Part shown: in pieces, positions 19,420 through 28,699 of the stretch
Layout: each line of letters starts with the position of its first letter
Position numbering within the stretch: position 1 is the first letter of the stretch
NCBI GenBank assembly: GCA_021324885.1
Contig: JAJPIF010000011.1
Location: forward strand, 281,598 to 345,597
Direction of reading: 5' to 3'
Length of the DNA stretch: 64,000 nt
From: Pseudomonadota bacterium
GTDB taxonomy: Bacteria; Desulfobacterota; Binatia; Binatales; Binataceae
Program-made: the position numbers and the translations under genes
The notes under the pieces: model-generated
Told to the model about the DNA's origin: nothing
Seen by the model: the letters and a program-made list of their open reading frames with translations, nothing else
The model's database searches: none

Positions 19420-20530
19420 GTTTTGCCTGACTACCGTCCGCCAGGGGTAGTGTAACCTTAAACGTCATTCCGGTCAGTCCGCTTTCGTCGCACCGTTGCG
19501 CCCATAACTTGCCTCGATGAAGCGCGATAATGCGCTGGCTGAGCACCAGGCCCAGACCGCTGCCCGTAGGCTTGGTGGTGAAGAAAGGAGTAAAGAGTTG
19601 CGCCTCCTGCTCGGGCGACATTCCCGGGCCGCTGTCGCTGACCTCCACGCGCAAGAACCGACGCTGCTCCCGGCCCATCCGGAGCCGGAACTGGCTTTCC
19701 ATCCGGGTGCGCAAGCGAATCGTCCCGGCGGCGGGTCCGATGGCCTCGATGGCGTTGCGAAAAAGGTTGAGAAACACGCGTTCCAAAGCGGCCGCGTCAC
19801 CCAGCACATCGGGCAGGCTGGGATCGAAAACCTGCTCAACCCGGATCGCACTGGCGCCGGAGGGAAACAAACCCGCCATCCCGAGCGCCCTATGCAACAC
19901 CAGGTGAATATTGATCGGTTCCTGTTTAAGGCGCTGCGGGCCGCTGACCGACAGGACCTGCTCAATCAGGTCGGTGATCCGGCTGACGCCATCCATGATC
20001 AGCCCGCAGTATTGCTGCGCGCGATGCTCGGACGGAAAAAGACCTGCCAGCAGTTCCGCCGCGCCCTTGATTCCGGTCAGCGGGTTCTTGATCTCATGCG
20101 CCAGCCCCGAAGGTGAAAGGCCCAGCACGCGGTCGTTTTCGCCGCCGTTTACCGCCACCAGTTCCATGCCTTTTTGATGCGACAGGTCGTGGAGCAGGAC
20201 GACCGCGCCCTTAAATTGCCCCGATTCATTAAGGAGTGGCGCGACTTCTGCCCGTACCGCCAGATTCTGGCCGGCCAGCGCCAAGGTGGCGTCCGCGCAA
20301 CTGGATTCCTGCCGCCGTTCCAGGCAATCGCGCACCATTCCCTCCAGCCATTGGTTACGGCTCAGCAACGCCTCGATCATCTCGCGATTGACCTGCGTTC
20401 CCAGTAACGCCTCAGCCGCGGGGTTCTTCAGGACGATATTGAACTGAGGCGACAAAACCAGGACGGCGTCATTAAGGCTGTCGAAGACGTCACGCCAGAG
20501 CTTCAACTTCGGTTGCCGATTCAGTGCCAT
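19409..20530 (-). CDS. ntrB: NtrB-type sensor histidine kinase
   Basis: The 373-residue cytosolic kinase has no membrane segments. A PAS-like N-terminal domain (about 10-120) is followed by the dimerisation H-box GLAHEIKNPLTGIKGAAELL with the phospho-accepting histidine. A HATPase domain follows, with the N-box in FLNLFRNAIEAI and G-boxes in VSDSGPGM and GSGLGLVLS. This layout is that of NtrB/GlnL rather than membrane sensors. It is the first gene of a three-gene overlapping set with ntrC and thiE. The 468-base region upstream is shared with the divergent lytic transglycosylase gene. Confidence 0.88.
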
Positions 20531-20998
20531 TTAAGAATAGCGGGCGCTCCGGATGTATCCAAGGCCGTCGGGGCTATCGCAGTGTTTGGATGCCGTTGCC
20601 CATCGCAACGATTGGTTCGACTTTTCTGTAACTGGGGAAGGCAAATAAGACCCTGAAACGCGGTCCCCGACAAGCAGAAATATCGACTGGCAACCAGGTT
20701 CAGGCTGATTATCACAAAAACAATTCCGCCAAAAAAGTGGAAAATCCGGAAAAGCACCTTGAGCTGCAGAAGATTTTTCAATCCAGCCTTTCTTCTTCCT
20801 CGTCCGATCATGCTCTGAGACGAACAACCGGAGGACCAGGCTGATTTTGCTCGCGCACACGCAATTTTTACAACAACACCCGCGGATTATTTGTGAAACT
20901 CTAATATCTAGCTGGCAAGTTATTAGAATTTCTAATGACAATAAAGCTTGCTTTGTCAGCTATCGACCATTAAGGTGCAACGAAGCGTGCGGGGAAGG
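20531..20998. other. Intergenic region between ntrB and lytic transglycosylase
   Basis: This 468-base stretch is noticeably more AT-rich than its surroundings, especially at 20690-20950. Short frames on the minus strand have no recognisable product and look like chance. It must hold divergent promoters for the two flanking genes. A perfect 7-1-7 inverted repeat lies at 20922-20936 and is listed separately. No RNA gene was recognised. Confidence 0.5.
20922..20936. promoter_or_regulatory. Perfect 7-1-7 palindrome, candidate operator
   Basis: ATTAGAA and TTCTAAT flank a single T (20929). The site is 62 bases before the transglycosylase ATG at 20999, within the AT-rich promoter region. A symmetric AT-rich site of this size fits a dimeric repressor or activator. 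The regulator is unknown. Confidence 0.35.
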
Positions 20999-21901
20999 AT
21001 GCGGTGTAGAAGCTTCATAGTTCTAACTCTTCTGGCACTTGCGCCGGCTTATGCTGCGGCGGCGACACCCTTCGGACAACCGATGGCGAGCAGGCTGCAG
21101 TTTCAGCGCAGTGAACCTCGTAAAGTCGCTCCCTTTCCTTTAGTTCTCAACTCGGCCGTGCAGGCCTATGTCGATTCATATCTGGCCAATTCCGAAGGGC
21201 TCAAGCTCTCCTATGCGCGCAGCGCTCCCTACATAACGCAGATGGTGCAACTGCTGGGCCAATACGGCGTTCCCCCGGATATGGTGTACCTGGCATTTGC
21301 CGAGAGTTCCTTCTCCAAGGCCGGAGCCGGACCGTGGCAGTTGACCAAGGCCACCGCGCGGCGATTCGGGCTGATCGTCAACAAGTTTCTGGATGAACGT
21401 CGCGACCCCTTGAAGTCCACCCGTGCGGCTGCTGAATACCTCGCCCAGTTGCACGACCAAGTCGGTGACTGGCGTCTGACGATTATTGCATGGAACACCG
21501 GGGAGGGGATGCTTTCGCATTTTGTGCGTGATCGGGGCGAGGACTTTGATGCTCTGCTCGCTCATCTGCCAGCCCGTACCCGCTCCCTGCTGACCAGGTT
21601 CATGGCTGTCGCCTTCATTTCGAAAAACGCGCACGAATTCGGTATCGACGAGGTGGTTTACAAGGAACCTACGCAGTACCTCCGGATCAGCGTTCCCGGC
21701 GGTACGCCACTGAGCAAAGTTGCCGAGGCCACGCACTCGCAAGTGTACGAAATTCAGCATCTTAATCCGGCCATCCTGACCGATCGTGTGCCGCCGGGCG
21801 GCTATGACGTCGTCGTTCCGCTGACCAGCAAAATCGACGCGGACAGCGACTGGGCTGAAATCGCGCCCCATCCCCTGTGGCGCGGCGGAATTACCCGCTA
21901 A
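20999..21901 (+). CDS. Lytic murein transglycosylase (MltD-like SLT domain)
   Basis: The product has 300 residues. An N-terminal signal peptide (MRCRSF followed by a hydrophobic core ending in AAAA) directs it to the periplasm. The transglycosylase domain includes the catalytic Glu102 in FAESSFSK, followed by PWQLTKATARRFGL and later IIAWNTGEGML, the SLT/MltD motif set. The C-terminal region (about 232-290) resembles a LysM-like peptidoglycan-binding repeat (LSKVAEATHSQVYEIQHLNP). It should cleave glycan strands to 1,6-anhydromuropeptides. The start at 20999 is preferred because it directly precedes the signal peptide. A TTG at 20948 would add 17 residues. Confidence 0.85.
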   Translation: MRCRSFIVLTLLALAPAYAAAATPFGQPMASRLQFQRSEPRKVAPFPLVLNSAVQAYVDSYLANSEGLKLSYARSAPYITQMVQLLGQYGVPPDMVYLAFAESSFSKAGAGPWQLTKATARRFGLIVNKFLDERRDPLKSTRAAAEYLAQLHDQVGDWRLTIIAWNTGEGMLSHFVRDRGEDFDALLAHLPARTRSLLTRFMAVAFISKNAHEFGIDEVVYKEPTQYLRISVPGGTPLSKVAEATHSQVYEIQHLNPAILTDRVPPGGYDVVVPLTSKIDADSDWAEIAPHPLWRGGITR

Positions 21902-21965
21902 GTTAAACCCAAATCAATGTCCGGTTGTTGGCCGAACGCCTCAATATCGGTGCGGGCGCGGGTAG

Positions 21966-22685
21966 TTATGTTTCGAGAAGGTCGCGGCGGATAGTGTCGA
22001 GGACTTTGCGGCTTACGCCGATTTCGTCCATCAGGAACGAATCGATATCGCCGCTTTCGTCGATCAGCTCGAATAACGGCTCGAGTTGCGCGGCTTTGAG
22101 CGGGATTCGGGGAAAGGCGATATTGCTCTGCAGGAAATCCTCCATGATTCTTTCGCGCTCCACCCCCAGCAGCTCCAGCAGCATCGCGGCTCCCACTCCG
22201 GTACGATCGCGTCCGGCCGAGCAATGGAACAGCAGTGGATAGACTTCCTCCTCGGCCAGCAGCATGAAAAAGGTCTGCCAGGCGTCGCGAAATTCGGTGA
22301 CCAGCACCAGGTGCTCGTGACCCGGTTTAATCGGGGCTGGCTTCGCGTCCGCGCTGAACCATTTGTCGCCAATCGGGATATGCTCCCAGCGCACGCTCGC
22401 TGCCAGCGTGCTTTCGAGCCCGCCCAGAACCGAAACCTCCAATTTGCTTTGCAGGGTGATGACGGTCTTGAGATTGAGCGTAGGCACGGCGCTTTCCGGC
22501 GGAAGGGAAGCCAGATGTGCGGAGCGGTAGACGTGCCCGCGTCTGACGCGTTTGCCGTGGCGGGTGGGATGCCCGCCAAGGTCGCGCAGGTTGCGGCCCG
22601 CGATACGTCTGACGAGCTCGAAATCAACCACCATCTGGCTGTCCTGGGCCTGGGTCGCTTCCACACTGCTCTTTGTTGATGCCAA
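21966..22685 (-). CDS. Protein tyrosine phosphatase (MptpB/DSP-like)
   Basis: The protein has 239 residues with the CX5R signature HCSAGRDRTGVG (C155, R161) that defines the phosphocysteine-intermediate phosphatases. The N-terminal part RNLRDLGGHPT is the RDLGG motif common in this bacterial branch. It acts on phosphotyrosine or phosphoinositide, but the target is unknown. The start is a TTG at 22685, chosen because AGGAGG lies five bases upstream. The in-frame ATGs at 22766 and 22745 have no ribosome-binding site. It converges with the transglycosylase gene. Confidence 0.85.
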   Translation of the reverse strand: MASTKSSVEATQAQDSQMVVDFELVRRIAGRNLRDLGGHPTRHGKRVRRGHVYRSAHLASLPPESAVPTLNLKTVITLQSKLEVSVLGGLESTLAASVRWEHIPIGDKWFSADAKPAPIKPGHEHLVLVTEFRDAWQTFFMLLAEEEVYPLLFHCSAGRDRTGVGAAMLLELLGVERERIMEDFLQSNIAFPRIPLKAAQLEPLFELIDESGDIDSFLMDEIGVSRKVLDTIRRDLLET

Positions 22686-22857
22686 GATATCCTCCTGATT
22701 AGCAATATCGTGCCGCAGTCGGTATTTGCTGGGCAAGTTCGGCATTGGTTCGGATCGGGGCAGCAACGATTAACACTTGATGAAACCTGCCGATAGAAAA
22801 CCCGCGGCAGTGCGGCAGGACGTCAGAGCCCGAGGGCGGCAAGAGCGCGCCGCCGGT

Positions 22858-23106
22858 TTATCCTTCACGTTCAGCGGAGCCGTCCAACAGCAGCACGCCG
22901 TAGCGAAGCATCGCGGCCAGCTTTTCCATCCTGCCGAGCAATTCAACGCGCTCGGCACCAGCCGCGTCACCCAAACGTTCGACCACGGCGGCCAGATTCA
23001 GCCGTATGGTCTCGACTGCGGCTTCCAGGGAGCGACGCTCGCCGGCGGCAGCACGCTGCGCCTCGCGCGCACCGCGGATTTCCGCAAAGTCAATGATCTG
23101 TGCCAC
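22858..23106 (-). CDS. Small helical hypothetical protein downstream of trmJ
   Basis: The frame encodes about 82 residues that are almost wholly helical with regular heptad-like spacing, for example SLEAAVETIRLNLAAVVERL. I do not recognise a family. The most likely start is the GTG at 23106, 12 bases after the trmJ stop, which would place the gene in the trmJ transcript. Upstream codons in the same frame overlap trmJ. No Shine-Dalgarno sequence is evident. The composition is protein-like (acidic and basic residues alternating, few Pro or Gly), which supports a real gene. Confidence 0.5.
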   Translation of the reverse strand: MAQIIDFAEIRGAREAQRAAAGERRSLEAAVETIRLNLAAVVERLGDAAGAERVELLGRMEKLAAMLRYGVLLLDGSAEREG

Positions 23107-23117
23107 TGCAATACATT

Positions 23118-23903
23118 TTAGCGTATTTTGCGGCCCGAGCGATGCTTCGCCTCGATCACTTCGCGACCGCCCTCGGCAAACCATCCAATCTGATGGGCAA
23201 TTCCGTTGAGAATATCGAGTTCGCGCCGATTGAGACCGCTGCGCCCGAAAATTGCGCGCAGCGCGAACATAATTCGTTCGGTGGCGCCCGCAGCCAGAAA
23301 TCCGATCGCAACCAGCGCCTTTTCCATCCGCGCCACCATCATTTCAATTTCCGGTACCCGGGCGGCCGCGGTCAGCGAATCGCGCAAGGACGGCTCGCGC
23401 GGTGCGGGCACGGCTGAACTCGCCATGAACAATTCATAGGCGACCAGCATCACAGCCTGGGCCAGATTAATCGACCTGTATTGCGGCGCGGTGGGAATCG
23501 TGATCAGGCGCTGGCAGTACCTGAGATCGTCGTTGGAAAGGCCGTAATCCTCCGGGCCAAACACGAACGCGACCCGGCCGTCGAACTTGTGCTGAGTCAT
23601 TTCAGCTATGGCCGGGCGCAAAGGTTGAGCGCCGCTGCGGTAAAGGCCGGGTCGGCAGGTGGTGCCGATTGACATTACGCAGTCGTGCAGCGCGGCCTCA
23701 AGATCGGGATAGACGGCGGAATTGCGCAGGACCTCGCGTCCGTGCGCGGCCATCTCCGATGCCACCCGATCCCAGGAAGCGTCGGGCGCGACCAGTCTTA
23801 GATCGGCCAATCCCATGTTGGCCAGAGCTCGCGCAGCGGCTCCGATATTGCCCGCCGCCTTGGTTCTGACCAGTACGAAGGCAGCCTGATCGTTAACAGC
23901 CAT
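23118..23903 (-). CDS. trmJ: tRNA/rRNA methyltransferase TrmJ (SPOUT family)
   Basis: The enzyme has 261 residues and is predicted to 2'-O-methylate position 32 of tRNAs, using SAM bound in a trefoil knot. SPOUT motif 1 is seen as TKAAGNIGAAARALANMGL, motif 2 as VFGPEDYGLSND and motif 3 as SINLAQAVMLVAYEL. The C-terminal part (about 165-261) is the extra helical domain of TrmJ that is missing from smaller SPOUT enzymes. The start codon lies 42 bases from the divergent metallophosphoesterase gene, so the promoters must be close or overlapping. The small frame 22858-23106 follows it. Confidence 0.92.
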   Translation of the reverse strand: MAVNDQAAFVLVRTKAAGNIGAAARALANMGLADLRLVAPDASWDRVASEMAAHGREVLRNSAVYPDLEAALHDCVMSIGTTCRPGLYRSGAQPLRPAIAEMTQHKFDGRVAFVFGPEDYGLSNDDLRYCQRLITIPTAPQYRSINLAQAVMLVAYELFMASSAVPAPREPSLRDSLTAAARVPEIEMMVARMEKALVAIGFLAAGATERIMFALRAIFGRSGLNRRELDILNGIAHQIGWFAEGGREVIEAKHRSGRKIR

Positions 23904-23944
23904 GGCGGTATTATATATTTTTGTACGCCAGCAGAGGTCAGCTG

Positions 23945-24601
23945 ATGAAACTGGTGTCCTTTGGCGATGTCCACATGGCGACCGGCAATCTCGCTCGGAT
24001 GGAGCACGAGTTGCGCGATACCGATCTGATCGTTATTTCCGGCGATCTAACCAACTTTGGCGGGCCGACCGACGCGTCGAAGGTTCTTGATGCCGCCCGC
24101 AAGGCGTGCCCCAAGGTGCTGGCGCTGCCCGGCAATCTCGATAAACGCGAGATAATTCCGTATCTCGAGCGCGAAGGCGTCGCGCTGCACGGGCAGGGGA
24201 TGGTGATAGACGGCGTTGCGATCTTCGGCTGCGGCGGATCTAATCTGACGCCCTTTCATACCCCATTTGAACTTAGCGAAGACGAGATTTACGACACTTT
24301 GCAACACGGCTATCAGGCGATTAAGGATAAACGGCCGCTGGTGATGGTTTGTCATACGCCGCCGTTTCAAACTAAATGCGACCGACTGATGAACGGAACC
24401 GCGGTGGGAAGCAAGGCGGCGCGCCGCTTTATCGAGGAAGTCAAGCCCGAGGTCTGTATTTCCGGTCACATCCACGAATCGGCGGCCGTCGATCAAATTG
24501 GTCCGACGACGGTATTGAACGCGGGTCCCTTCAAGGGCGGCGGTTATATCGTGGTGCGCTACGAAGACGGAAAGCTCGACGCCCGGCTGGAGTTCCTTTA
24601 A
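23945..24601 (+). CDS. Calcineurin-like metallophosphoesterase
   Basis: The product has 218 residues. The metal-binding motifs of the calcineurin-like superfamily are SFGDVHM near the N-terminus, ISGDLTNFGG, LPGNLDK in the GNHD position (with Leu for His), MVCHTPP and SGHIHES. The GNLD variation also occurs in YfcE-like and related phosphodiesterases. The substrate is not known. The ATG at 23945 follows AGAGGT by six bases. The gene is divergent from trmJ and ends about 290 bases before an amidohydrolase, a region in which I see nothing else. Confidence 0.88.
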   Translation: MKLVSFGDVHMATGNLARMEHELRDTDLIVISGDLTNFGGPTDASKVLDAARKACPKVLALPGNLDKREIIPYLEREGVALHGQGMVIDGVAIFGCGGSNLTPFHTPFELSEDEIYDTLQHGYQAIKDKRPLVMVCHTPPFQTKCDRLMNGTAVGSKAARRFIEEVKPEVCISGHIHESAAVDQIGPTTVLNAGPFKGGGYIVVRYEDGKLDARLEFL

Positions 24602-24889
24602 GATTCCGCCGCTTTCACTGGCCGCACAGTCGATCCGAATCTATGGTGGTAAGATCCGGCACGGATGGCCGTTTATATTAAGGAGCGTGGTTCCGCTAAT
24701 CCGGCGCTTTATCCTGTTCAGGAAAGTCCGGCAATAGTTCGTTTAATCCCGCTGGCTGCTCCAGCCGTATCGGCACTCTTCCCCGGCCGTCCGATATCCA
24801 GGGCTTTTTGTGGAAAGGGCGGAGCGAGTGCGCTATTGCAGTGATAGTTCGTGCGTGGCGACACGGCTATTTCGTCAGGAGATTTGGTC

Positions 24890-26335
24890 ATGGCCAGCAA
24901 AGCAGCTTCGATTCGCGCGCGGCTTAACCATCCCGTGATCGATGCGGACGGCCACTGGGTCGAGTTCTCGCCGGTGGTGGCGCAAGAACTGAGGCGAATT
25001 GGCGGGGACAAGGCCGCCCAGGGTTTCAAGGCGGTCGAAGGGATGATCAACCGTATTCTGTCCTTCAGCGACGATGAGCGGCGGATGCGCCGTTCGGCGC
25101 AGCAGGGATGGTGGTCATTTCCCACCGCCAACACGATCGACGGGGCAACCGCGCTGTTCCCGCGTCTTTTGTACGAACGGCTGGATGAACTTGGCATGGA
25201 CTTCGCCGTGCTCTATCCAACGGGCGCCCTGGGCATCGCCTTCAACCCTGACGCCGAAACGCGCAATGCCACCTGCCGGGCTTTCAACACCTATATCGCT
25301 GAAGAGTTTGGCGCGCTTTGCGATCGAATTACTCCAGCGGCGGTAATTCCGATGGAAACGCCCGAGGAAGCGATTACCGAACTGGATCACGCAATTGGTA
25401 CGCTGGGGCTTAAAGTCGTGGTGATGGCCAGTCTGATGCGCCGTCCGATCGAGGCGGTCGCGCGCAAAAATCCCGATGCGGCCCGGTTCGCATACTGGTT
25501 TGATCCGGTGGGGCTGGACAGCAAATACAACTACGATCCGGTATGGGCAAAGTGCGAAGAACTTGGCGTTGCGCCGACCTTCCATTCGGGCTCGCGCGGT
25601 TTCGGTTTGCGCACTTCGCCGACCAATTTCGTCTATAACCATATCGGCCATTTTGCCGCCGCCGGCGAAGCGGTCTGCAAGGCCCTGTTCATGGGTGGCG
25701 TCACGCGGCGTTTCCCCAATCTCAATTTCGCGTTTCTGGAAGGCGGCGTGGGATGGGCGTGCAACCTCTACGCGGACCTGATCGGGCATTGGAAAAAGCG
25801 CGGGCTCCAGGCGCTTGACGCGACCAGACCCGACAATCTCAACCGCAGGCTGCTTTCGGAACTGGCGGCGCGTTACGGCGGTCCGGCGGTGACAGAATAT
25901 CTGCGGGAGCGAAACGGCGAAATCGACACGCGCATGCTCACGCGCGATAATGCGCCGCCCCAACTGGACGACTTCGCCGCCTGCGAGATCGGGCGAGCCG
26001 AGGATATCCGCGATCTTTTCACCACCAACTTCTATTTCGGATGCGAGGCCGACGATCCGATTAACGCCTGGGCCTTCAACCGCAAATTGAATCCATACGG
26101 GGCTCGTCTGAACGCGCTGTTCGGCTCCGACATCGGCCATTTCGACGTGCCCGACATGGGCGAGGTGCTGCCCGAGGCCTATGAACTGGTCGAAGCGGGC
26201 CTGATCAGCAATGACGACTTTCGCGACTTTGTGTTTGGCAACGCCGTCCGCTTCTGGAGCAGGGGCAATCCCGATTTTTTCAAAGGCACCCGCGTCGAGA
26301 AACAGGCGTTGGCTGCCAACGCGTCAGCCGCATAG
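24890..26335 (+). CDS. Amidohydrolase-2 family metal-dependent hydrolase
   Basis: The predicted protein has 481 residues. It begins with a VIDADGHWVEF block, in which the expected HxH of the TIM-barrel site appears as DGHW. Later features include FHSGSRGFG, the FAFLEGGVGWA strand and GSDIGHFDVPDM near residue 410. These fit the amidohydrolase-2 superfamily (decarboxylases, hydrolases and related enzymes). The ATG at 24890 has CAGGAG eight bases before it. Two paralogues (42366-43496 and 43651-44766) lie elsewhere in the window, but this one is longer and more distant. The reaction cannot be assigned. Confidence 0.82.
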   Translation: MASKAASIRARLNHPVIDADGHWVEFSPVVAQELRRIGGDKAAQGFKAVEGMINRILSFSDDERRMRRSAQQGWWSFPTANTIDGATALFPRLLYERLDELGMDFAVLYPTGALGIAFNPDAETRNATCRAFNTYIAEEFGALCDRITPAAVIPMETPEEAITELDHAIGTLGLKVVVMASLMRRPIEAVARKNPDAARFAYWFDPVGLDSKYNYDPVWAKCEELGVAPTFHSGSRGFGLRTSPTNFVYNHIGHFAAAGEAVCKALFMGGVTRRFPNLNFAFLEGGVGWACNLYADLIGHWKKRGLQALDATRPDNLNRRLLSELAARYGGPAVTEYLRERNGEIDTRMLTRDNAPPQLDDFAACEIGRAEDIRDLFTTNFYFGCEADDPINAWAFNRKLNPYGARLNALFGSDIGHFDVPDMGEVLPEAYELVEAGLISNDDFRDFVFGNAVRFWSRGNPDFFKGTRVEKQALAANASAA

Positions 26336-26367
26336 ATGCGCGATGATTGCGCGCACACCGCAGCGTT

Positions 26368-27009
26368 TCAGTAGCCGCCGAGCGTCAGCACGCCGTGGAC
26401 GATGTCCATCACAGCCATCGTCCTGGGATTAACCAGAACGGCGTCGCCATTGTAGAAATAAAGGTTCGAATCCGGCGGCAGCGGACCGAGCCTGCTCACC
26501 AATTCGGGTGGCGCAGGCACCATGTAGCTGAGATATTCCGGCGGCAGCGGCTGGTTAATCACCAGCTTTTTCTCCAGTCCCGGCGGCAGTTCTCCGGTGC
26601 GCTCCAGGTGCTTGCGCAATCCGGGGGGCAGGCGGTCGATTGCTTCCGGCGTGTAGTAGCTGCGGATGATGGTGACGCGGTCGGGGTTGAAATATGGACC
26701 GCCGTAATACGACGGCTGGACATACGCGCCGTAGTCGTGCCCGTGGTGCTTGCTGCCCGCGTAATAGTTGTAATCGCCACCGTGTCCGTGCTTGCCGTGG
26801 TCATAGCGATGGTGGTCACCGCCGCCATGGCCGTGCTTGTTACCGTGACCCCCGCCGCCATGGCCGTGGTTGTCATGGTAGCCACCGAAATCGCCCTGGT
26901 CGTTGCCTTCTCCGCCGCCATGCCCTGCGTAAGACCAGCGCGGAAACGCCGCCAGGCTGACGATTACACCCGCGATTACAATTGTGGAAAGCAGCTTGAT
27001 TCTAATCAT
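26368..27009 (-). CDS. Secreted His/Gly-rich protein, RcnB/CigR-like
   Basis: The 213-residue protein has an N-terminal signal peptide (to about residue 28). A low-complexity region (about 30-95) is made of Gly, His, Asp and Tyr, with many HGHGG and GNKHGHGG units that could chelate metals. The C-terminal part has LPPGLRKHLERTGELPPGLE and a closing strand pair, resembling the RcnB/CigR family of periplasmic proteins. It would act outside the inner membrane. A role in metal handling is plausible from the composition, but there is no direct evidence. It lies between convergent amidohydrolase and divergent argJ genes. Confidence 0.7.
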   Translation of the reverse strand: MIRIKLLSTIVIAGVIVSLAAFPRWSYAGHGGGEGNDQGDFGGYHDNHGHGGGGHGNKHGHGGGDHHRYDHGKHGHGGDYNYYAGSKHHGHDYGAYVQPSYYGGPYFNPDRVTIIRSYYTPEAIDRLPPGLRKHLERTGELPPGLEKKLVINQPLPPEYLSYMVPAPPELVSRLGPLPPDSNLYFYNGDAVLVNPRTMAVMDIVHGVLTLGGY

Positions 27010-27125
27010 TTGCCCGCTTTTACTTTAAACCAGTTAGCCTGATATGCAGCCGCGCGTCAAGGTTGCTCACGACCCTTGCCCCACCGCGCAGCCTCTGGTT
27101 TAGATAGCGCGACGGGAGGTGCGCA

Positions 27126-28322
27126 ATGGAGGTGAGACCGGAGCCGCGGGCGGTTGCGGGATTTCGATTTGCGGGCGTCGCAGCCGGTATGAAAACCGAC
27201 CCCACCCGCAAGGATTTGGGACTGATCGTTGCGGACTCGCCGGCCGCCGCCGCTGCGATCTTCACCACCAACCAGGTCAAGGCCGCGCCGGTCATTTTGG
27301 CCGATCAGCGTGTGCGCGGCGGCCGCGCACAGGCGATCGCGGCGAACTCGGGCTGTGCCAATTGCTTCACAGGCAGGGATGGGATGAGGCTGGCGATCGC
27401 TTCCTGCGCGCAGGTGGCCGCCAAGCTTGGTTGTGCGGAAAATCTCGTCCTGCCCTGTTCTACCGGCGTGATCGGCCATCTTTATGACTTCGATAAATAC
27501 CGCGCCGGCGTGCAGCGCGCCTGCGAGGCCCTTTCCCCTGACGGTCTGGCTGACTTCGCGATGGCGATAATGACCACCGACACGACGCCTAAGATGGCCT
27601 CGACAACGGTGCGAATCGGGGGCGCGACGGTCACGATCGCAGGCGCCGCTAAGGGCGCGGGCATGATCGCTCCGAACATGGCGACGATGCTTGCCTTTAT
27701 TGTGACCGATGCGGCGCTGCCCGCCACTATGCTGAGGCGGGCGCTGGCGCACGCCGCACCATCAAGCTTCAACGCGATCACCGTCGACGGCGATATGTCC
27801 ACCAATGACACTTTGATGTTGCTGGCCAGCGGAGCTGCCGCCAACCGCAAATTGTCGGATTCCGAAGCCGTATCATTTGAAAACGCCGTGAGCGCCGTCG
27901 CACAAAGTCTCGCTCGTCAGTTGGTTTATGACGGCGAGGGCGCCACCAAGTTTGTCAATGTCGAGGTGCGCGGGGCGCGATCCACCACGGAGGCGGCGCG
28001 GGTCGCCCGTCAAATCGCCAATTCCCCGCTGGTCAAGACCGCCTTTTTCGGCGGTGATCCAAACGTCGGACGAATAGCGGCCGCGGCGGGCGCCTGCGGA
28101 GTGCGTTTCGATCCGGATCGGATCGAGCTGTGGGTGGACAAAATCAAAATCGCGGCGCGCGGCATGATTCTGACCAGTGCGTTGCCCGCCGCCGCCCTGG
28201 CGATGCGCCAGCGGGAGTTCAAGCTGCGGCTCGACCTCAAGCAGGGGTCGGCGCGCTTCAACATGATGACTTGCGACTTGAGTTATGATTACGTCAAAAT
28301 CAACGCCGAATATATCACTTGA
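27126..28322 (+). CDS. argJ: Bifunctional ornithine acetyltransferase/N-acetylglutamate synthase ArgJ
   Basis: The 398-residue enzyme transfers the acetyl group from N-acetylornithine to glutamate in the cyclic arginine pathway. The self-cleavage site is AKGAGMIAPNMATMLAF with the nucleophile at T187, which splits the precursor into two chains. Other conserved parts are AANSGCANCFTG and VDGDMSTNDTL. Whether the second activity (acetyl-CoA-dependent synthesis) is present cannot be judged from sequence. GGGAGG lies six bases before the ATG. No other arg gene is in the window. The Rieske gene follows after 62 bases. Confidence 0.95.
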   Translation: MEVRPEPRAVAGFRFAGVAAGMKTDPTRKDLGLIVADSPAAAAAIFTTNQVKAAPVILADQRVRGGRAQAIAANSGCANCFTGRDGMRLAIASCAQVAAKLGCAENLVLPCSTGVIGHLYDFDKYRAGVQRACEALSPDGLADFAMAIMTTDTTPKMASTTVRIGGATVTIAGAAKGAGMIAPNMATMLAFIVTDAALPATMLRRALAHAAPSSFNAITVDGDMSTNDTLMLLASGAAANRKLSDSEAVSFENAVSAVAQSLARQLVYDGEGATKFVNVEVRGARSTTEAARVARQIANSPLVKTAFFGGDPNVGRIAAAAGACGVRFDPDRIELWVDKIKIAARGMILTSALPAAALAMRQREFKLRLDLKQGSARFNMMTCDLSYDYVKINAEYIT

Positions 28323-28384
28323 TCGCGGCGACGGTGCGGGCAGCGGCGAATAAACCGGTTGCATCCGGCTGAGAGGGAGCAAGC

Positions 28385-28690
28385 GTGGGTAATCTGGTAA
28401 AAGTCGCAAACGTGGCGGATATCGCCGAAGGCACGGGCAAGCCCTTTGAAGTGGAGGGGACCACGGTCGCCGTGTTCAATGTGGGCGGCAAGTTTTACGC
28501 GATCAACAACACCTGTCTGCATCGGGGCGGTCCTCTGGGCGAGGGCGACCTGGACGGCAATATCGTCACCTGTCCATGGCACGGATGGTTTTACGACGTC
28601 ACCACCGGCTGTTACATGGAGGACGAGAGCAAGCGCGTGGCGTGCTATCCGGTTAAAGTGGAGGGCGACGCGGTTCTGGTGGAAATCTGA
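28385..28690 (+). CDS. Rieske-type [2Fe-2S] ferredoxin
   Basis: The 101-residue soluble protein consists of a single Rieske domain. The cluster ligands are C44 and H46 in CLHRGGPLG, and C63 and H66 in CPWHGW. There is no membrane helix, so it resembles the ferredoxin components of aromatic dioxygenases or the NirD-like small Rieske proteins. The start is a GTG at 28385 with GGGAG nine bases upstream. No oxygenase gene is adjacent. It follows argJ on the same strand. Confidence 0.93.
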   Translation: MGNLVKVANVADIAEGTGKPFEVEGTTVAVFNVGGKFYAINNTCLHRGGPLGEGDLDGNIVTCPWHGWFYDVTTGCYMEDESKRVACYPVKVEGDAVLVEI

Positions 28691-28699
28691 GCCTTTGCG

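Noticed and set aside
28369..28377. CTGAGAGGG, which recalls the THI-box core, just before the Rieske gene
   Set aside because: The other TPP-riboswitch helices are missing, the sequence is only about 60 bases long, and the downstream genes are unrelated to thiamine.
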